NCBI RefSeq assembly: GCF_003287735.1
Contig: NZ_NSCM01000008.1
Location: forward strand, 89,419 to 153,418
Source of the DNA: Photorhabdus bodei
GTDB lineage: Bacteria; Pseudomonadota; Gammaproteobacteria; Enterobacterales; Enterobacteriaceae
DNA length: 64,000 bases
Direction: 5' to 3'
How positions within the stretch are numbered: position 1 is the first letter of the stretch; every line of letters starts with the position of its first letter. Both the position numbers and the translations under genes were made by a program. The notes under the pieces were generated by a model. The model had not been told where the DNA came from. It worked only from the letters and a program-made list of their open reading frames with translations, and searched no databases. Positions 30,913 to 42,250 of this stretch are shown piece by piece.

Positions 30913-31723
30913 CAGAGTCCACCAAGGGCACTTTGCCCGTAAACGTTTCGGGCAGAACTTCTTAACCGATCAATTTGTCATTGATAGTATTGTTGCCGCT
31001 ATCAATCCACAACCCGGCCAAGCAGTGTTAGAAATTGGCCCCGGTCTTGGTGCATTGACAGAACCGGTCGGCGAACGTATGGATAAAATGACCGTGGTTG
31101 AACTCGACCGCGATTTAGCCGCACGTCTACAAGTTCATCCACAATTAAAAGATAAACTTACCATCATCCAGCAAGACGCCATGACGGTTAGTTTTGGCGA
31201 ATTGTCTCAGCAAAGAGGGAAGCCGCTACGCGTCTTTGGTAATTTACCTTATAATATTTCCACGCCGTTAATGTTCCACCTTTTCAGCTATACTGATGCT
31301 ATTGCTGATATGCATTTTATGTTACAAAAAGAGGTGGTAAACCGTCTGGCAGCTGGCCCCGGAAGTAAAGCTTTCGGGCGTTTGAGTGTCATGGCCCAAT
31401 ATTATTGTCAGGTTATCCCTGTGCTGGAAGTACCGCCAACCGCGTTTACTCCCGCACCTAAAATCGATTCAGCCGTTGTACGTCTGGTACCGCACAAAAG
31501 CATACCGCACCCCGTCAAAAATATTCGTATGCTGAGCCGGATCACGACTCAAGCTTTCAACCAACGGCGTAAAACTATCCGTAACAGCCTCGGTGATCTT
31601 TTTACTGTAGAACAGCTAACAGAACTTGGTATCGATCCAAGTACTCGTGCAGAGAATATTTCTGTTGAGCAGTACTGTAAAATGGCAAACTGGCTATCAG
31701 AACAACCTGAAATGCAGTCATAA
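30905..31723 (+). CDS. ksgA: 16S rRNA adenine dimethyltransferase
   Basis: Dimethylates A1518 and A1519 in 16S rRNA using SAM. It has 272 residues (E. coli 273). The Rossmann SAM motif [12 protein letters not shown] is near residue 45 and the catalytic motif is [10 protein letters not shown]. It overlaps pdxA and precedes apaG by 12 bp. Confidence 0.98.
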   Translation: MNNRVHQGHFARKRFGQNFLTDQFVIDSIVAAINPQPGQAVLEIGPGLGALTEPVGERMDKMTVVELDRDLAARLQVHPQLKDKLTIIQQDAMTVSFGELSQQRGKPLRVFGNLPYNISTPLMFHLFSYTDAIADMHFMLQKEVVNRLAAGPGSKAFGRLSVMAQYYCQVIPVLEVPPTAFTPAPKIDSAVVRLVPHKSIPHPVKNIRMLSRITTQAFNQRRKTIRNSLGDLFTVEQLTELGIDPSTRAENISVEQYCKMANWLSEQPEMQS

Positions 31724-31735
31724 CAGGAGTCAATT

Positions 31736-32113
31736 ATGATTAATACGCCCAGGGTTTCTATTCAGGTACAAAGTGTTTATGTAGAAAGCCAATCGTGTCC
31801 CGATCAACGGCGTTTCGTTTTTGCCTATACAGTTACTATTCGAAATCTTGGGCGCGAACTGGTTCAGTTAATTAATCGTTACTGGCTGATTACCAATAGC
31901 GATAGCCATCAAACGGAAGTTCAAGGGGAAGGTGTTGTTGGTGAGCAACCCATAATCCAGCCAGGTACCGAATACCGTTACACCAGCGGCGCGATATTGG
32001 AAACGCCCTTGGGTACTATGGAAGGCCATTATGAAATGGTTGACCACAATGGCGAACCATTTCGCGTTGCCATTCCGGTTTTCCGTCTGGCTATCCCAAC
32101 GCTGATTAATTGA
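31736..32113 (+). CDS. apaG: ApaG protein (DUF525)
   Basis: Small beta-sandwich protein of 125 residues, the usual length, encoded between ksgA and apaH as in E. coli. Typical features are [33 protein letters not shown] and [11 protein letters not shown]. The biochemical role is poorly defined; it is probably a binding protein of fibronectin-III-like fold. Confidence 0.96.
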   Translation: MINTPRVSIQVQSVYVESQSCPDQRRFVFAYTVTIRNLGRELVQLINRYWLITNSDSHQTEVQGEGVVGEQPIIQPGTEYRYTSGAILETPLGTMEGHYEMVDHNGEPFRVAIPVFRLAIPTLIN

Positions 32114-32115
32114 TT

Positions 32116-32943
32116 ATGTCTACATATCTCATTGGTGATATTCATGGCTGCTACCGTGAATTACGTGCTTTATTAACTAATGCTAATTTTGATCCTAAAA
32201 AGGATACATTGTGGTTAACGGGGGATTTAGTTGCCCGAGGCCCAAACTCTCTTAAAGTTCTCCGATATGTTAAACAGCTAGGTTCAGCCGTAAGAATGGT
32301 ATTAGGTAATCACGATCTCCATTTATTGGGCGTTTATGCCGGGATCAGCCGTAATAAACCTAAAGATAAAATTGATACGTTACTATCTGCACCAGATGCC
32401 GATGAATTAATTAATTGGCTACGCAAACAACCATTACTACAGTTCGATGATGATCTAAAACTGCTCATGACACATGCCGGTATTACGCCTCAATGGGATT
32501 TGGAAACAGCCAAAATGTGTGCTAGCGAAGTTGAAACCATGCTCAACAGTAGTTGTTACCCTCTGTTTCTCAATTCCATGTATGGGGATATGCCAAACAA
32601 CTGGTCACCAGAACTCTCTGGGCTGGCACGTTTACGTTTCAGTACTAATGCATTGACACGTATGCGTTACTGTTTTCCAAATGGTCAGTTAGACATGTTG
32701 TGCAAAGATAAGCCCGAAAACGCGCCTGCGCCGCTAAGACCTTGGTTTGAACTGGAACGGCAGATCCCATCAGAGTATGCCATCGTTTTTGGTCACTGGG
32801 CATCATTGGAAGGCCAGGGAACACCCGAAAGGTTTTATGCATTAGATACAGGCTGCTGTTGGGGAGGACAACTGACGATGTTACGTTGGGAAGATAAGCA
32901 ATATTTTACACAATCATCGTTACCGGCAGTAAAACAGCATTAA
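32116..32943 (+). CDS. apaH: Symmetrical bis(5'-nucleosyl)-tetraphosphatase
   Basis: Hydrolyses Ap4A to two ADP and also decaps Np4-capped RNA. It has 275 residues (E. coli 280). The metallophosphoesterase motifs [17 protein letters not shown] and GNHDLHLL are at residues 7, 35 and 63. The ATG at 32116 ([11 protein letters not shown]) is preferred over the TTG at 32110, which would overlap the apaG stop. Confidence 0.97.
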   Translation: MSTYLIGDIHGCYRELRALLTNANFDPKKDTLWLTGDLVARGPNSLKVLRYVKQLGSAVRMVLGNHDLHLLGVYAGISRNKPKDKIDTLLSAPDADELINWLRKQPLLQFDDDLKLLMTHAGITPQWDLETAKMCASEVETMLNSSCYPLFLNSMYGDMPNNWSPELSGLARLRFSTNALTRMRYCFPNGQLDMLCKDKPENAPAPLRPWFELERQIPSEYAIVFGHWASLEGQGTPERFYALDTGCCWGGQLTMLRWEDKQYFTQSSLPAVKQH

Positions 32944-32948
32944 GCCAG

Positions 32949-32978
32949 ACACGCCGTGAAAAAAGCTCATCGGCGTGT
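32949..32978. terminator. Putative terminator hairpin between convergent apaH and folA
   Basis: ACACGCCG and CGGCGTGT form an 8-bp stem with a 14-base loop between the converging genes. The following T-runs are weak on both strands, so termination efficiency is uncertain. Confidence 0.45.
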
Positions 32979-32986
32979 TCTATCAA

Positions 32987-33472
32987 TCACAGACGACGTT
33001 GTAAAATCTCAAAACAGTAGCTGTGAGAATTTAATTCATCGGCATCATGGTACTCAGTAAATTCAGAATCCCATTCATCCGGTTCATAGTCAGGAAAATG
33101 TGTATCACCTATCACTTCTGCATCAATGTGAGTCAGGTACATACGACTCGCTCGTGAAATAAATTGGTCATAAACTTTACCACCACCCATGACCATAACC
33201 TCTTCTGCATCACCTGCTACAGCCAGTGCTTCATCAACTGAACTGACCCAAGTTACACGCTCGTCATTACCCAGCTGACTACTCAATACAATATTGAGTC
33301 GGCCGGGTAACGGGCGACCTATGGATTCATAAGTCACCCTCCCCATAATAACGGGTTTATTCAATGTATTACGTTTAAACCAGGCTAGATCCCCCGGTAG
33401 ATTCCACGGCATTTTATTCTCCATGCCGATAACCCGATCCATAGCTAAAGCAGCGATCAAGCTGATATTCAT
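32987..33472 (-). CDS. folA: Dihydrofolate reductase
   Basis: NADPH-dependent reduction of dihydrofolate to tetrahydrofolate. It has 161 residues (E. coli 159). It contains [20 protein letters not shown] with the substrate-binding Trp and catalytic Asp, [15 protein letters not shown] (cofactor binding), and [12 protein letters not shown]. It is transcribed toward apaH. It supplies the folate cycle shared with thyA. Confidence 0.98.
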   Translation of the reverse strand: MNISLIAALAMDRVIGMENKMPWNLPGDLAWFKRNTLNKPVIMGRVTYESIGRPLPGRLNIVLSSQLGNDERVTWVSSVDEALAVAGDAEEVMVMGGGKVYDQFISRASRMYLTHIDAEVIGDTHFPDYEPDEWDSEFTEYHDADELNSHSYCFEILQRRL

Positions 33473-33651
33473 TAAGCCACCTTAATAGGCAAATAGTATA
33501 AAAATTGATGACACTATACGGAAAGGGATGTACCCAGTCGATAGGCTCAACGCTTTCTTAAGTACAAAAGATTAATTTATACTTGGTTTATTACTTAAGA
33601 CATTTATTGATCAAAATAATAACAAAGCTAATATTAACCATAGGGTACATT

Positions 33652-34266
33652 ATGCTGGAAACATCACTAGTCGTCATCATTATCTCAACGTTGGGTATGC
33701 TCTCTCCCGGCCCCGATTTCTTTCTGGTAGTCAAAAATGCCATACGTTATCAACGTTCTGCCGCCATGATGACAGTTGCGGGCTTAATCGCCGCTATCAC
33801 TTGTCATATGGCTTACTGTGTCGCCGGGTTGGCTATTGTTATCACCACAACGCCGTGGCTATTTAATCTGATGAAATATGCCGGAGCGGCTTATCTTATT
33901 TGGATCGGGATCAATAGCTTGCTTTCTCGCGGAGGCAATAGCATTCTCCTAGACAATCAGCCACGACAGATTATCACTTTCAAAAAAGCGTTTATGCAGG
34001 GGTTCTTATGTAATTTGCTCAATCCCAAAGCAACGTTGTTCTTCCTGGCAATATTTACTCAGTTTCTAAATATCAATTCTGGTGTTAGTGAAAAATTGTG
34101 TTATGCCTCTATTATCTGGGGATTGTCGGTCATCTATTGGCCACTGTTAGTCATATTGATCCAAAGCACACCGGTACGCCGCAGATTAGCTAAGGCTCAG
34201 AAGATCATCGATAAACTACTTGGCATTGTTTTGATTGGTTTAGGTGTCAAAGTGGCACTGGGATAA
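33652..34266 (+). CDS. LysE/RhtB-family amino-acid exporter
   Basis: Inner-membrane exporter of 204 residues with five to six hydrophobic segments. It begins MLETSLVVIIISTLGMLSPG, and the SPGPDF motif is the family signature. The ATG at 33652 has an AGGG site; an earlier start at 33583 would add an unlikely 23-residue extension. The substrate (homoserine, threonine, leucine or other) cannot be told from sequence. It is not in this position in E. coli, so it is probably an accessory gene between folA and carB. Confidence 0.85.
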   Translation: MLETSLVVIIISTLGMLSPGPDFFLVVKNAIRYQRSAAMMTVAGLIAAITCHMAYCVAGLAIVITTTPWLFNLMKYAGAAYLIWIGINSLLSRGGNSILLDNQPRQIITFKKAFMQGFLCNLLNPKATLFFLAIFTQFLNINSGVSEKLCYASIIWGLSVIYWPLLVILIQSTPVRRRLAKAQKIIDKLLGIVLIGLGVKVALG

Positions 34267-34414
34267 ATAAGCATTAACAAAGCCAATTTTTTCATTAATA
34301 ACTTTGATAGGCAGGTTTTAAACTTACAGATAGTATTATTTTATTTTCTGATTTCTTTTCAACTCGCCTTGCTGCGGAAATTGGCGGCGGTGATGCCAAA
34401 GAGTTCGGATTACA

Positions 34415-34546
34415 TCATTGAATCTGTCTAATCTATATGCAGATATTATCGACGATGTTGTATCAATAAACAGTCAGGGCTTGTGGCCTGAGATTCCAAA
34501 AGATTACAAAATACCTGATCATTACAATTATCTATCGGAAAAATAA
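34415..34546 (+). pseudogene. Possible 3' remnant of an unidentified gene
   Basis: An open frame of 43 codons without start ends in TAA at 34544-34546 and reads SLNLSNLYADIIDDVVS, then INSQGLWPEIPKDYKIPDHY and NYLSEK. The composition looks protein-like (mixed polar/hydrophobic with Pro and Trp) rather than random AT-rich DNA. Upstream reads FFSTRLAAEIGGGDAKEFGL in another frame, suggesting frameshift decay. I do not recognise the family. Confidence 0.35.
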
Positions 34547-34548
34547 AT

Positions 34549-34571
34549 CATAACCCCAGCCACTGCTGGGG
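34549..34571 (-). terminator. Probable carAB terminator
   Basis: A perfect 7-bp stem CCCCAGC-CACT-GCTGGGG (34554-34571) lies just after carB on the minus strand, followed there by a T-rich tail TTATGATTTATTTTT. It fits a rho-independent terminator of the carAB transcript. Confidence 0.6.
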
Positions 34572-34583
34572 TCTGGTCAGAGA

Positions 34584-37500
34584 CTAACTATTAATCATCG
34601 CATGCATTTCCTGTACAGAAATCACCTGCTCAGTTGGATCGGCACTCAGTGCCATTGTTGTAGCAAATCCACCGTTTAATGTGGTGTCATAATGCACTTT
34701 ATATTGCAGTGCACTGCGGCGAATAAGTTTGGAATCTTCAATCGCCTGACGACCCGCAGTCGTGTTTACAATATAGCTATATTCACCATTTTTGGTTCTA
34801 TCCTGAATATGCGGACGCCCTTCGTGAACTTTATTCACCAGACGAGGGTTAATCCCCGCTTCACCTAGCACAACCGCAGTACCGTGAGTCGCATCCAGTT
34901 CAAAGCCCTGTTTCAGCAATTTAGCGGCCAAATCCACAACCCGGCCTTTATCACCTTCACGCACGGACAAAAGTGCTCTACCATTTTGCGGCATTCTGGC
35001 GTTACATCCCAATAGTGCCTTTGAGAAAGCTTCGGCAAATGTACGCCCAACCCCCATCACTTCTCCGGTTGACCGCATTTCAGGCCCAAGAATCGGATCC
35101 ACACCTGGGAATTTGTTGAAAGGCAATACAACTTCTTTCACCGAATAGTATGGTGGAATGATCTCCTGAGTTGCATCTTGCTCAACCAGAGATTGACCAA
35201 CCATCACACGAGCCGCAACTTTCGCCAGTGGTAAACCAGTCGCTTTAGAAACAAATGGCACAGTACGAGCCGCACGCGGGTTGACTTCAATCAGATAAAC
35301 TTCGTCATTCTTGACAGCAAACTGGACATTCATCAAGCCACGTACACCCAATTCAAACGCCAGTTCTTCTACCTGCTGACGCATGACATCCTGGATTTCC
35401 TGACTTAGGGTGTAAGCAGGCAATGAACAAGCTGAGTCGCCGGAATGCACACCGGCCTGTTCAATATGTTCCATAATGCCGCCGATCAATACACGCTCAC
35501 CGTCACAGATAGCGTCAACATCCACTTCCACTGCATCATCAAGGAAACAATCAAGCAATACTGGGGCATCATTAGAGACATTGACCGCCGTCTGGAAGTA
35601 ACGACGTAGGTCAACTTCGTCATATACGATTTCCATCGCACGGCCACCCAAAACATAGGATGGACGAACCACCAACGGATAACCCAGAATATTTGCCTTC
35701 TCAACTGCCCGTTCTATCGTGGTCACTGTGGCATTTTCGGGTTGTTTCAGGCCAAGGCGATTTACCGCCTGTTTAAAACGTTCACGATCTTCCGCACGAT
35801 CAATCGCATCCGGGCTGGTACCAATAATGGGAACACCGGCAATTTCCAGTTCACGAGCTAATTTCAGCGGAGTCTGCCCACCATATTGAACAATCACCCC
35901 TTTTGGCTGCTCAACACGCACAATCTCAAGAACATCTTCCAAAGTCACCGGTTCGAAATAGAGACGATCCGAAGTATCGTAATCTGTTGAAACGGTTTCC
36001 GGGTTACAGTTCACCATGATGGTTTCATACCCATCTTCACGCAGTGCCAAGGCCGCATGAACACAACAATAGTCGAATTCAATCCCCTGACCAATACGAT
36101 TAGGGCCACCACCCAATACCATGATTTTTGGCTTGTCACTATTCGGATTAGCCTCACACTCATCTTCATAAGTGGAATACATGTATGCAGTATCAGTCGC
36201 AAATTCCGCCGCACAGGTATCAACGCGCTTGTAAACCGGATACAGATTATATTTGTGGCGCAGTTTGCGGATCTCTTTTTCGGCCACACCGACTAGTTTC
36301 GCCAAACGTGCATCAGCAAAACCTTTACGCTTCAGATGGCGCAGGAAGTCGGCCGTCAAGCTGTTAATGCCCTGCTCTGCTACTTGCTCTTCCAATCGCA
36401 CGAGTTCTTCAATTTGCACTAAGAACCAGCGATCAATATCAGTCAGGTTAAAAACACCATCAACAGACATACCCGCACGGAAAGCATCCGCGATATACCA
36501 GATACGTTCAGCACCTGCATCTTTTAATTCGCGACGAATTTTAGTCAATGCTTCTGGATCATCTAAACTGACTTTCGGGTCAAAACCGGTTGCCCCCACT
36601 TCCAAACCACGCAATGCTTTTTGCAGAGATTCTTGCTGAGTGCGGCCAATCGCCATCACCTCACCAACAGATTTCATCTGAGTTGTCAGACGATCATTGG
36701 CTCCAGCAAATTTCTCGAAATTAAAGCGAGGAACTTTAGTCACTACGTAGTCGATAGAAGGTTCAAAGGAAGCTGGCGTGCGACCACCAGTGATATCATT
36801 CATCAATTCATCAAGAGTATAGCCCACAGCCAATTTAGCGGCAATTTTAGCGATCGGGAAACCTGTCGCTTTCGAAGCCAGCGCAGAAGAGCGAGAAACG
36901 CGTGGATTCATTTCGATGATAACTAAACGGCCATTTTTTGGGTTCACCGCAAACTGTACGTTAGACCCCCCAGTTTCTACACCGATTTCACGCAATACCG
37001 CCATCGAAGCGTTACGCATGATTTGATACTCTTTATCCGTCAGCGTTTGCGCCGGGGCGACCGTGATGGAATCACCGGTGTGAATCCCCATCGCATCAAA
37101 GTTTTCAATAGAGCAGACAATAATGCAGTTATCGTTTTTATCCCGCACAACTTCCATTTCATACTCTTTCCAACCAATCAGAGATTCATCAATCAAAAGT
37201 TCGTTGGTTGGTGAAAGATCCAGGCCACGCTCACAAATTTCCTCGAATTCTTCACGATTATAGGCGATGCCACCACCGCTTCCTCCCATAGTAAAGGAAG
37301 GGCGGATAATACAAGGAAAACCGACTTGATCAGCAACTGCCAACGCTTCTTCCATTGAATGGGCGATACCAGAACGCGGAGTTTCCAAGCCGATCTTTTT
37401 CATTGCTATATCGAAACGACGACGATCTTCCGCTTTATCAATCGCATCTGCGGTAGCACCAATCATGGTAACACCAAACTCTTCCAGTACTCCCTGACGC

Positions 37501-37808
37501 TCCAGTTCTAGCGCACAGTTGAGTGCGGTTTGTCCGCCCATTGTTGGCAGAATCGCATCGGGACGCTCTTTTTCAATGATTTTACGTACCACTTCCCAGT
37601 GGATCGGCTCAATGTAAGTGGCATCGGCCATTTCTGGATCAGTCATAATGGTAGCAGGGTTCGAGTTCACCAGAACGACACGATAACCTTCTTCCCGTAA
37701 CGCTTTACAAGCTTGCGCTCCTGAGTAGTCGAATTCACAAGCCTGACCAATAACAATTGGACCCGCTCCCAGGATCAGGATACTTTTAATATCAGTACGT
37801 TTTGCCAT
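34584..37808 (-). CDS. carB: Carbamoyl-phosphate synthase large subunit
   Basis: Makes carbamoyl phosphate for arginine and pyrimidines from ammonia (supplied by CarA), bicarbonate and two ATP. It has 1074 residues (E. coli 1073). Two homologous ATP-grasp halves are visible; the first starts [20 protein letters not shown] and the second near residue 555 ([19 protein letters not shown]). The C-terminal allosteric MGS-like domain covers about the last 140 residues. It begins 15 bp after carA. Confidence 0.98.
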   Translation of the reverse strand: MAKRTDIKSILILGAGPIVIGQACEFDYSGAQACKALREEGYRVVLVNSNPATIMTDPEMADATYIEPIHWEVVRKIIEKERPDAILPTMGGQTALNCALELERQGVLEEFGVTMIGATADAIDKAEDRRRFDIAMKKIGLETPRSGIAHSMEEALAVADQVGFPCIIRPSFTMGGSGGGIAYNREEFEEICERGLDLSPTNELLIDESLIGWKEYEMEVVRDKNDNCIIVCSIENFDAMGIHTGDSITVAPAQTLTDKEYQIMRNASMAVLREIGVETGGSNVQFAVNPKNGRLVIIEMNPRVSRSSALASKATGFPIAKIAAKLAVGYTLDELMNDITGGRTPASFEPSIDYVVTKVPRFNFEKFAGANDRLTTQMKSVGEVMAIGRTQQESLQKALRGLEVGATGFDPKVSLDDPEALTKIRRELKDAGAERIWYIADAFRAGMSVDGVFNLTDIDRWFLVQIEELVRLEEQVAEQGINSLTADFLRHLKRKGFADARLAKLVGVAEKEIRKLRHKYNLYPVYKRVDTCAAEFATDTAYMYSTYEDECEANPNSDKPKIMVLGGGPNRIGQGIEFDYCCVHAALALREDGYETIMVNCNPETVSTDYDTSDRLYFEPVTLEDVLEIVRVEQPKGVIVQYGGQTPLKLARELEIAGVPIIGTSPDAIDRAEDRERFKQAVNRLGLKQPENATVTTIERAVEKANILGYPLVVRPSYVLGGRAMEIVYDEVDLRRYFQTAVNVSNDAPVLLDCFLDDAVEVDVDAICDGERVLIGGIMEHIEQAGVHSGDSACSLPAYTLSQEIQDVMRQQVEELAFELGVRGLMNVQFAVKNDEVYLIEVNPRAARTVPFVSKATGLPLAKVAARVMVGQSLVEQDATQEIIPPYYSVKEVVLPFNKFPGVDPILGPEMRSTGEVMGVGRTFAEAFSKALLGCNARMPQNGRALLSVREGDKGRVVDLAAKLLKQGFELDATHGTAVVLGEAGINPRLVNKVHEGRPHIQDRTKNGEYSYIVNTTAGRQAIEDSKLIRRSALQYKVHYDTTLNGGFATTMALSADPTEQVISVQEMHAMINS

Positions 37809-37823
37809 TTTATTTTCTCCTGA

Positions 37824-38987
37824 TTACTTGGTGTTATGACGATTATTTTTCTGACAATACTGCTCAATAAGTTCAATAAAGTGATCAAATAACGATGCAG
37901 TCTCATGTGGACCGGGGCTAGCTTCTGGGTGCCCCTGGAAGCTGAATGCAGGTTTATCGGTATGATGAATCCCTTGCAACGTGCCGTCAAACAGGGATTT
38001 ATGAGTAACGCGCAAATTTGACGGCAGTGATTTTTCATCCACGGCAAAGCCGTGGTTTTGTGCGGTAATCATTACAACATTGCATTCAAGATCTTTCACC
38101 GGATGGTTACCACCATGATGGCCGAATTTCATTTTCATCGTTTCAGCGCCACTGGCTAACGCCAACAATTGGTGTCCAAGGCAGATACCAAAAATCGGAA
38201 TTTCTGTCTCAAGCAGGGTTTTGATTGCGTCTATTGCATAACCACAAGGTGCCGGATCTCCTGGCCCATTGGACAAGAAAATACCATCCGGATTCAATTT
38301 CAGTACATCTTCCGCCGATGTCTGGGCAGGAACAACTGTCAGGCGGCAGCCACGATCCACCAACATTCGCAAGATATTACGTTTTGCGCCAAAGTCATAA
38401 GCAACAACATGATAAGGCAGATCCTGTTCTTGCTTATCTTCCGGTAATCCCCCCGCTAGCTTCCAGCTCCCCTGTAACCACGGATAAATCTGTTTAGTTG
38501 TCACCTCTTTTGCTAAATCCATCCCCTCCAACCCCGGAAACGCTTGTGCTTTTTCCAGTGCAACCTGAGCGTCAATCTGTTTACCTGCTATAATACAACC
38601 ATTCAGTGAACCCTTTTCTCTTAACAAACGCGTCAGTTTACGAGTATCGATATCTGCTATCGCAACAATATTATGACGTTTAAGGTAATCGGAAAGCGTT
38701 TCTTCGCAGCGGAAGTTACTGGTCAACAGTGGTAGATCACGAATCACTAACCCTTGGGCCTGTACTTTTAGTGATTCTTTATCGACTGAGTTAACACCGA
38801 CATTACCAATATGGGGATAAGTAAGAGTGACAATTTGGCGGGAATAGGAAGGGTCTGTGAGAATTTCTTGATATCCGGTCATCGAGGTATTGAAAACCAC
38901 TTCCCCAACTGCCGCCCCTTCCGCACCTATGGCACGACCGTGGAATTGGGTTCCATCTTCCAGAACCAATATAGCTGACTTAATCAA
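37824..38987 (-). CDS. carA: Carbamoyl-phosphate synthase small subunit
   Basis: Glutamine amidotransferase subunit with 387 residues (E. coli 382). The catalytic Cys is in [13 protein letters not shown], with the His/Glu pair in [11 protein letters not shown]. It starts with TTG at 38987 ([12 protein letters not shown]). The preceding GGAGGG is the ribosome site and rules out the TTG at 38999. E. coli carA also uses TTG, as I recall. It is first gene of carAB and is controlled from the region immediately upstream. Confidence 0.97.
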   Translation of the reverse strand: MIKSAILVLEDGTQFHGRAIGAEGAAVGEVVFNTSMTGYQEILTDPSYSRQIVTLTYPHIGNVGVNSVDKESLKVQAQGLVIRDLPLLTSNFRCEETLSDYLKRHNIVAIADIDTRKLTRLLREKGSLNGCIIAGKQIDAQVALEKAQAFPGLEGMDLAKEVTTKQIYPWLQGSWKLAGGLPEDKQEQDLPYHVVAYDFGAKRNILRMLVDRGCRLTVVPAQTSAEDVLKLNPDGIFLSNGPGDPAPCGYAIDAIKTLLETEIPIFGICLGHQLLALASGAETMKMKFGHHGGNHPVKDLECNVVMITAQNHGFAVDEKSLPSNLRVTHKSLFDGTLQGIHHTDKPAFSFQGHPEASPGPHETASLFDHFIELIEQYCQKNNRHNTK

Positions 38988-39000
38988 AACACCCTCCAAA

Positions 39001-39034
39001 GAATAATTACTCGCAATTAGTGCATATTAATTCA
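39001..39034 (-). promoter_or_regulatory. Tandem ARG boxes (ArgR operator) of carAB
   Basis: On the minus strand TGAATTAATATGCA (39021-39034) matches the ARG-box pattern TGAAT-N4-ATTCA in part and equals the E. coli carAB operator as I recall it. A second weaker box GCGAGTAATTATTC lies at 39001-39014. It overlaps a TAATAT that could be the -10 of the arginine-responsive P2 promoter. It is close to the TTG start, as in E. coli. Confidence 0.65.
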
Positions 39035-39422
39035 GATTTGTTCCTCAAAATCAATGCAAAAGCTGCTTTTTAGGCAAAATTTTGGCAAATTGCGCGCATT
39101 CTAATGATGAGAGGGAGAGTTGTCTACAAAAAATGTTACTTTTCTTATTTTTTTGCACACTTCGCCAGACAGACCAATGAAATAAGACTTAAAATAGCAA
39201 TAAAGTTAATTTATAAAATGGTAATTAGCATAGAAGATTTGATTTTCAGATGAAAAGTTGAAAATAATCACAAAAAGGAGAAAAAAGCAGAAAATTAAGG
39301 TTATAAATAAGACAAAAATAGAAAAAATAAACCAAAAAAACAATAGGATTAAACAAAGAAATTAAAAATCGCACAATAAAATATTTAATTATGCGATATC
39401 AATAAGTTACAAAAATAGATTT
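39035..39422. other. AT-rich carA upstream control region
   Basis: About 390 bp of AT-rich DNA between the carA operator and the dapB 3' end. By comparison with E. coli it should hold the pyrimidine-regulated P1 promoter and sites for IHF, PepA, PurR and RutR, but I cannot assign these individually. No gene is visible. Confidence 0.5.
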
Positions 39423-40250
<828 letters not shown>

Positions 40251-40336
40251 TCACTATATTTAACACGATGAACAGTCAGATGAATGCTCTAAATAAAGAG
40301 TATATGCAATACTTTATTCTTATTTATCTTGATAAT

Positions 40337-41290
40337 TTAGCTAATTTCTTTAACTTCAACACGTAACTCTTTTGGCACTTCAAATACAATATTTTCTTCT
40401 CTACCGTGTAATTCTTGGACGGAATCAGCACCAAGATATTTCAAGCGTTCAATAACTTGCTGAACTAAAATATCCGGTGCCGAAGCGCCCGCGGTTACGC
40501 CAACCAAAGAGATGCCGGTAATCCACTCTTCTTTAATATCCTCAGCAGAATCTATCAAGTAAGCAGGTTTACCAACCCGCTGAGCTAACTCAGCAAGGCG
40601 ATTAGAGTTAGATGAATTCTTCGAACCCACAACCAAAACAACATCGGCGTCAGACGCCAGATCCCGTACCGCTTCCTGGCGGTTAGTCGTCGCATAGCAG
40701 ATATCATCTTTACGGGGACCAACAATGTTTGGGAATCGTGCATTAAGTGCATCAATCACTTCTGAAGTATCATCAACAGATAATGTGGTTTGAGTCATAA
40801 AACACATGTTGTCTTCATCTTTGACTTTCAAGTTCCATACATCTTCCGGAGATTCAACCAGATACATTCCACCTTCCGCATTGTTGTACTGACCCATTGT
40901 ACCTTCAACTTCGGGATGTCCAGCGTGACCAATCAGAATAGCTTCTTTGCCTTTGCGGCTGGCTCTTGCTACCTCCATATGGACTTTAGTCACTAGAGGA
41001 CAAGTCGCATCGAACAACATTGTCAAATTGCGAGAACGCGCTTCAGCACGAATAGCCTGTGAAACACCATGTGCCGAAAAAATCAGAATCGCATCATCCG
41101 GTACTTCTGAAATTTCTTCAATAAAGATAGCACCCCGCTTGCGCAGGTTATCTACAACATAACGGTTATGTACAACTTCATGACGAACGTAGATCGGCGC
41201 ACCATATAATTCCAGTGCGCGCTCTACAATACTGATAGCACGGTCAACACCGGCACAAAAACCGCGGGGGTTAGCCAGCAATATCTGCAT
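40337..41290 (-). CDS. ispH: 4-hydroxy-3-methylbut-2-enyl diphosphate reductase
   Basis: Last step of the MEP pathway, giving IPP and DMAPP, with an iron-sulphur cluster. It has 317 residues (E. coli 316). The three cluster Cys are in [12 protein letters not shown] (residue 12), [11 protein letters not shown] and [11 protein letters not shown]. The ATG at 41290 ([11 protein letters not shown]) is the family start; an earlier ATG-like start at 41335 would add 15 unrelated residues inside fkpB. It overlaps the end of fkpB by 20 bp. Confidence 0.97.
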   Translation of the reverse strand: MQILLANPRGFCAGVDRAISIVERALELYGAPIYVRHEVVHNRYVVDNLRKRGAIFIEEISEVPDDAILIFSAHGVSQAIRAEARSRNLTMLFDATCPLVTKVHMEVARASRKGKEAILIGHAGHPEVEGTMGQYNNAEGGMYLVESPEDVWNLKVKDEDNMCFMTQTTLSVDDTSEVIDALNARFPNIVGPRKDDICYATTNRQEAVRDLASDADVVLVVGSKNSSNSNRLAELAQRVGKPAYLIDSAEDIKEEWITGISLVGVTAGASAPDILVQQVIERLKYLGADSVQELHGREENIVFEVPKELRVEVKEIS

Positions 41291-41741
41291 GGTTTTCCTC
41301 CAATTGTGGATCAATTTCCAACACTTCAATTTCAAACGTGACGTTCTGATAAGCTAACGGGTGATTGAAATCAACAGTCACAGATTCTTCTGTTACGGCT
41401 TTGACTATGCCCGGCATTTCACTGCCATTCATTGCCGTAAATAACATTATAGTGCCAATTTCAGGAATACCCGTTTCAGCAAAATCACGCGGAGTAAAAT
41501 ATTGGATCAGATCAGGATTTGGTTTACCAAATACATTCTCACCAGCCAGAGTAAAGGTATGTTTATCTCCGTCTTTTAGCCCAGTAAGCTGCTGTTCCAA
41601 AGGTGAAGAAAGGGTTCCATCACCTAAACGAAATAATGCAGGTTTGCCCTGAGTGTGAGTGGAGTCGACAATAGAGCCATCTTGCAGTTTTAAAGTGAAG
41701 TGCAGTAAAACCGCACTATTCGCCTGCACCTGATTTGACAT
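41271..41741 (-). CDS. fkpB: FKBP-type peptidyl-prolyl isomerase FkpB (SlpA)
   Basis: SlyD-like prolyl isomerase/chaperone that has 156 residues (E. coli 149). It contains [18 protein letters not shown] and the IF domain with [19 protein letters not shown]. The gene starts 5 bp after lspA and its end overlaps ispH. The ribF-ileS-lspA-fkpB-ispH order matches E. coli. Confidence 0.96.
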   Translation of the reverse strand: MSNQVQANSAVLLHFTLKLQDGSIVDSTHTQGKPALFRLGDGTLSSPLEQQLTGLKDGDKHTFTLAGENVFGKPNPDLIQYFTPRDFAETGIPEIGTIMLFTAMNGSEMPGIVKAVTEESVTVDFNHPLAYQNVTFEIEVLEIDPQLEENHADIAG

Positions 41742-41746
41742 ATTAC

Positions 41747-42250
41747 TTATCCCACTTTGATGGTCTTTTCATCCGGGCTTAGAAAGCTATCAATGATAAC
41801 CAATCCAGCCCCGATACATATCGCCATATCAGCGATATTAAAAGTTGGAAAATGCCAATCACCGACATAAAAATCAATAAAATCGATGACAAAACCATGA
41901 ACCAACCGGTCAAACAGATTACCCAATGCTCCACCAATAATCAGGGCATAAGCGATATTACTCAGTTTCTTCTTTGCACTGGCACGATACATCATCACCA
42001 TCAGTACAACTGAAATAGCAACGGCAATGAATGCAAAGAACCAACGCTGCCAACCATCTTTCTCTGCAAGGAAACTGAAAGCCGCCCCAAAATTCTGGGC
42101 ATAAGTCAGATTAAAATAAGGTATCAATGGAACGGATTCATACAGATGAAAGTGTTGCAACACTAGCTGCTTACTACCCAGATCCAAAATCAATACCACA
42201 ACAACTAACCAAAGCCAGCGAAGGCCGGTGGAGCAAATGGGTTTATTCAT
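41747..42250 (-). CDS. lspA: Lipoprotein signal peptidase (signal peptidase II)
   Basis: Aspartyl membrane protease that cleaves diacylglyceryl prolipoproteins, acting after Lgt. It has 167 residues (E. coli 164) and four transmembrane helices. The catalytic Asp pair lies in [20 protein letters not shown] and [14 protein letters not shown]. Its start overlaps the last base of ileS, so the two are coupled. Confidence 0.97.
   Translation of the reverse strand: MNKPICSTGLRWLWLVVVVLILDLGSKQLVLQHFHLYESVPLIPYFNLTYAQNFGAAFSFLAEKDGWQRWFFAFIAVAISVVLMVMMYRASAKKKLSNIAYALIIGGALGNLFDRLVHGFVIDFIDFYVGDWHFPTFNIADMAICIGAGLVIIDSFLSPDEKTIKVG

Noticed and set aside
41291..41335. 15-residue extension of ispH
   Set aside because: It overlaps fkpB and has no homology; the [11 protein letters not shown] start is conserved.
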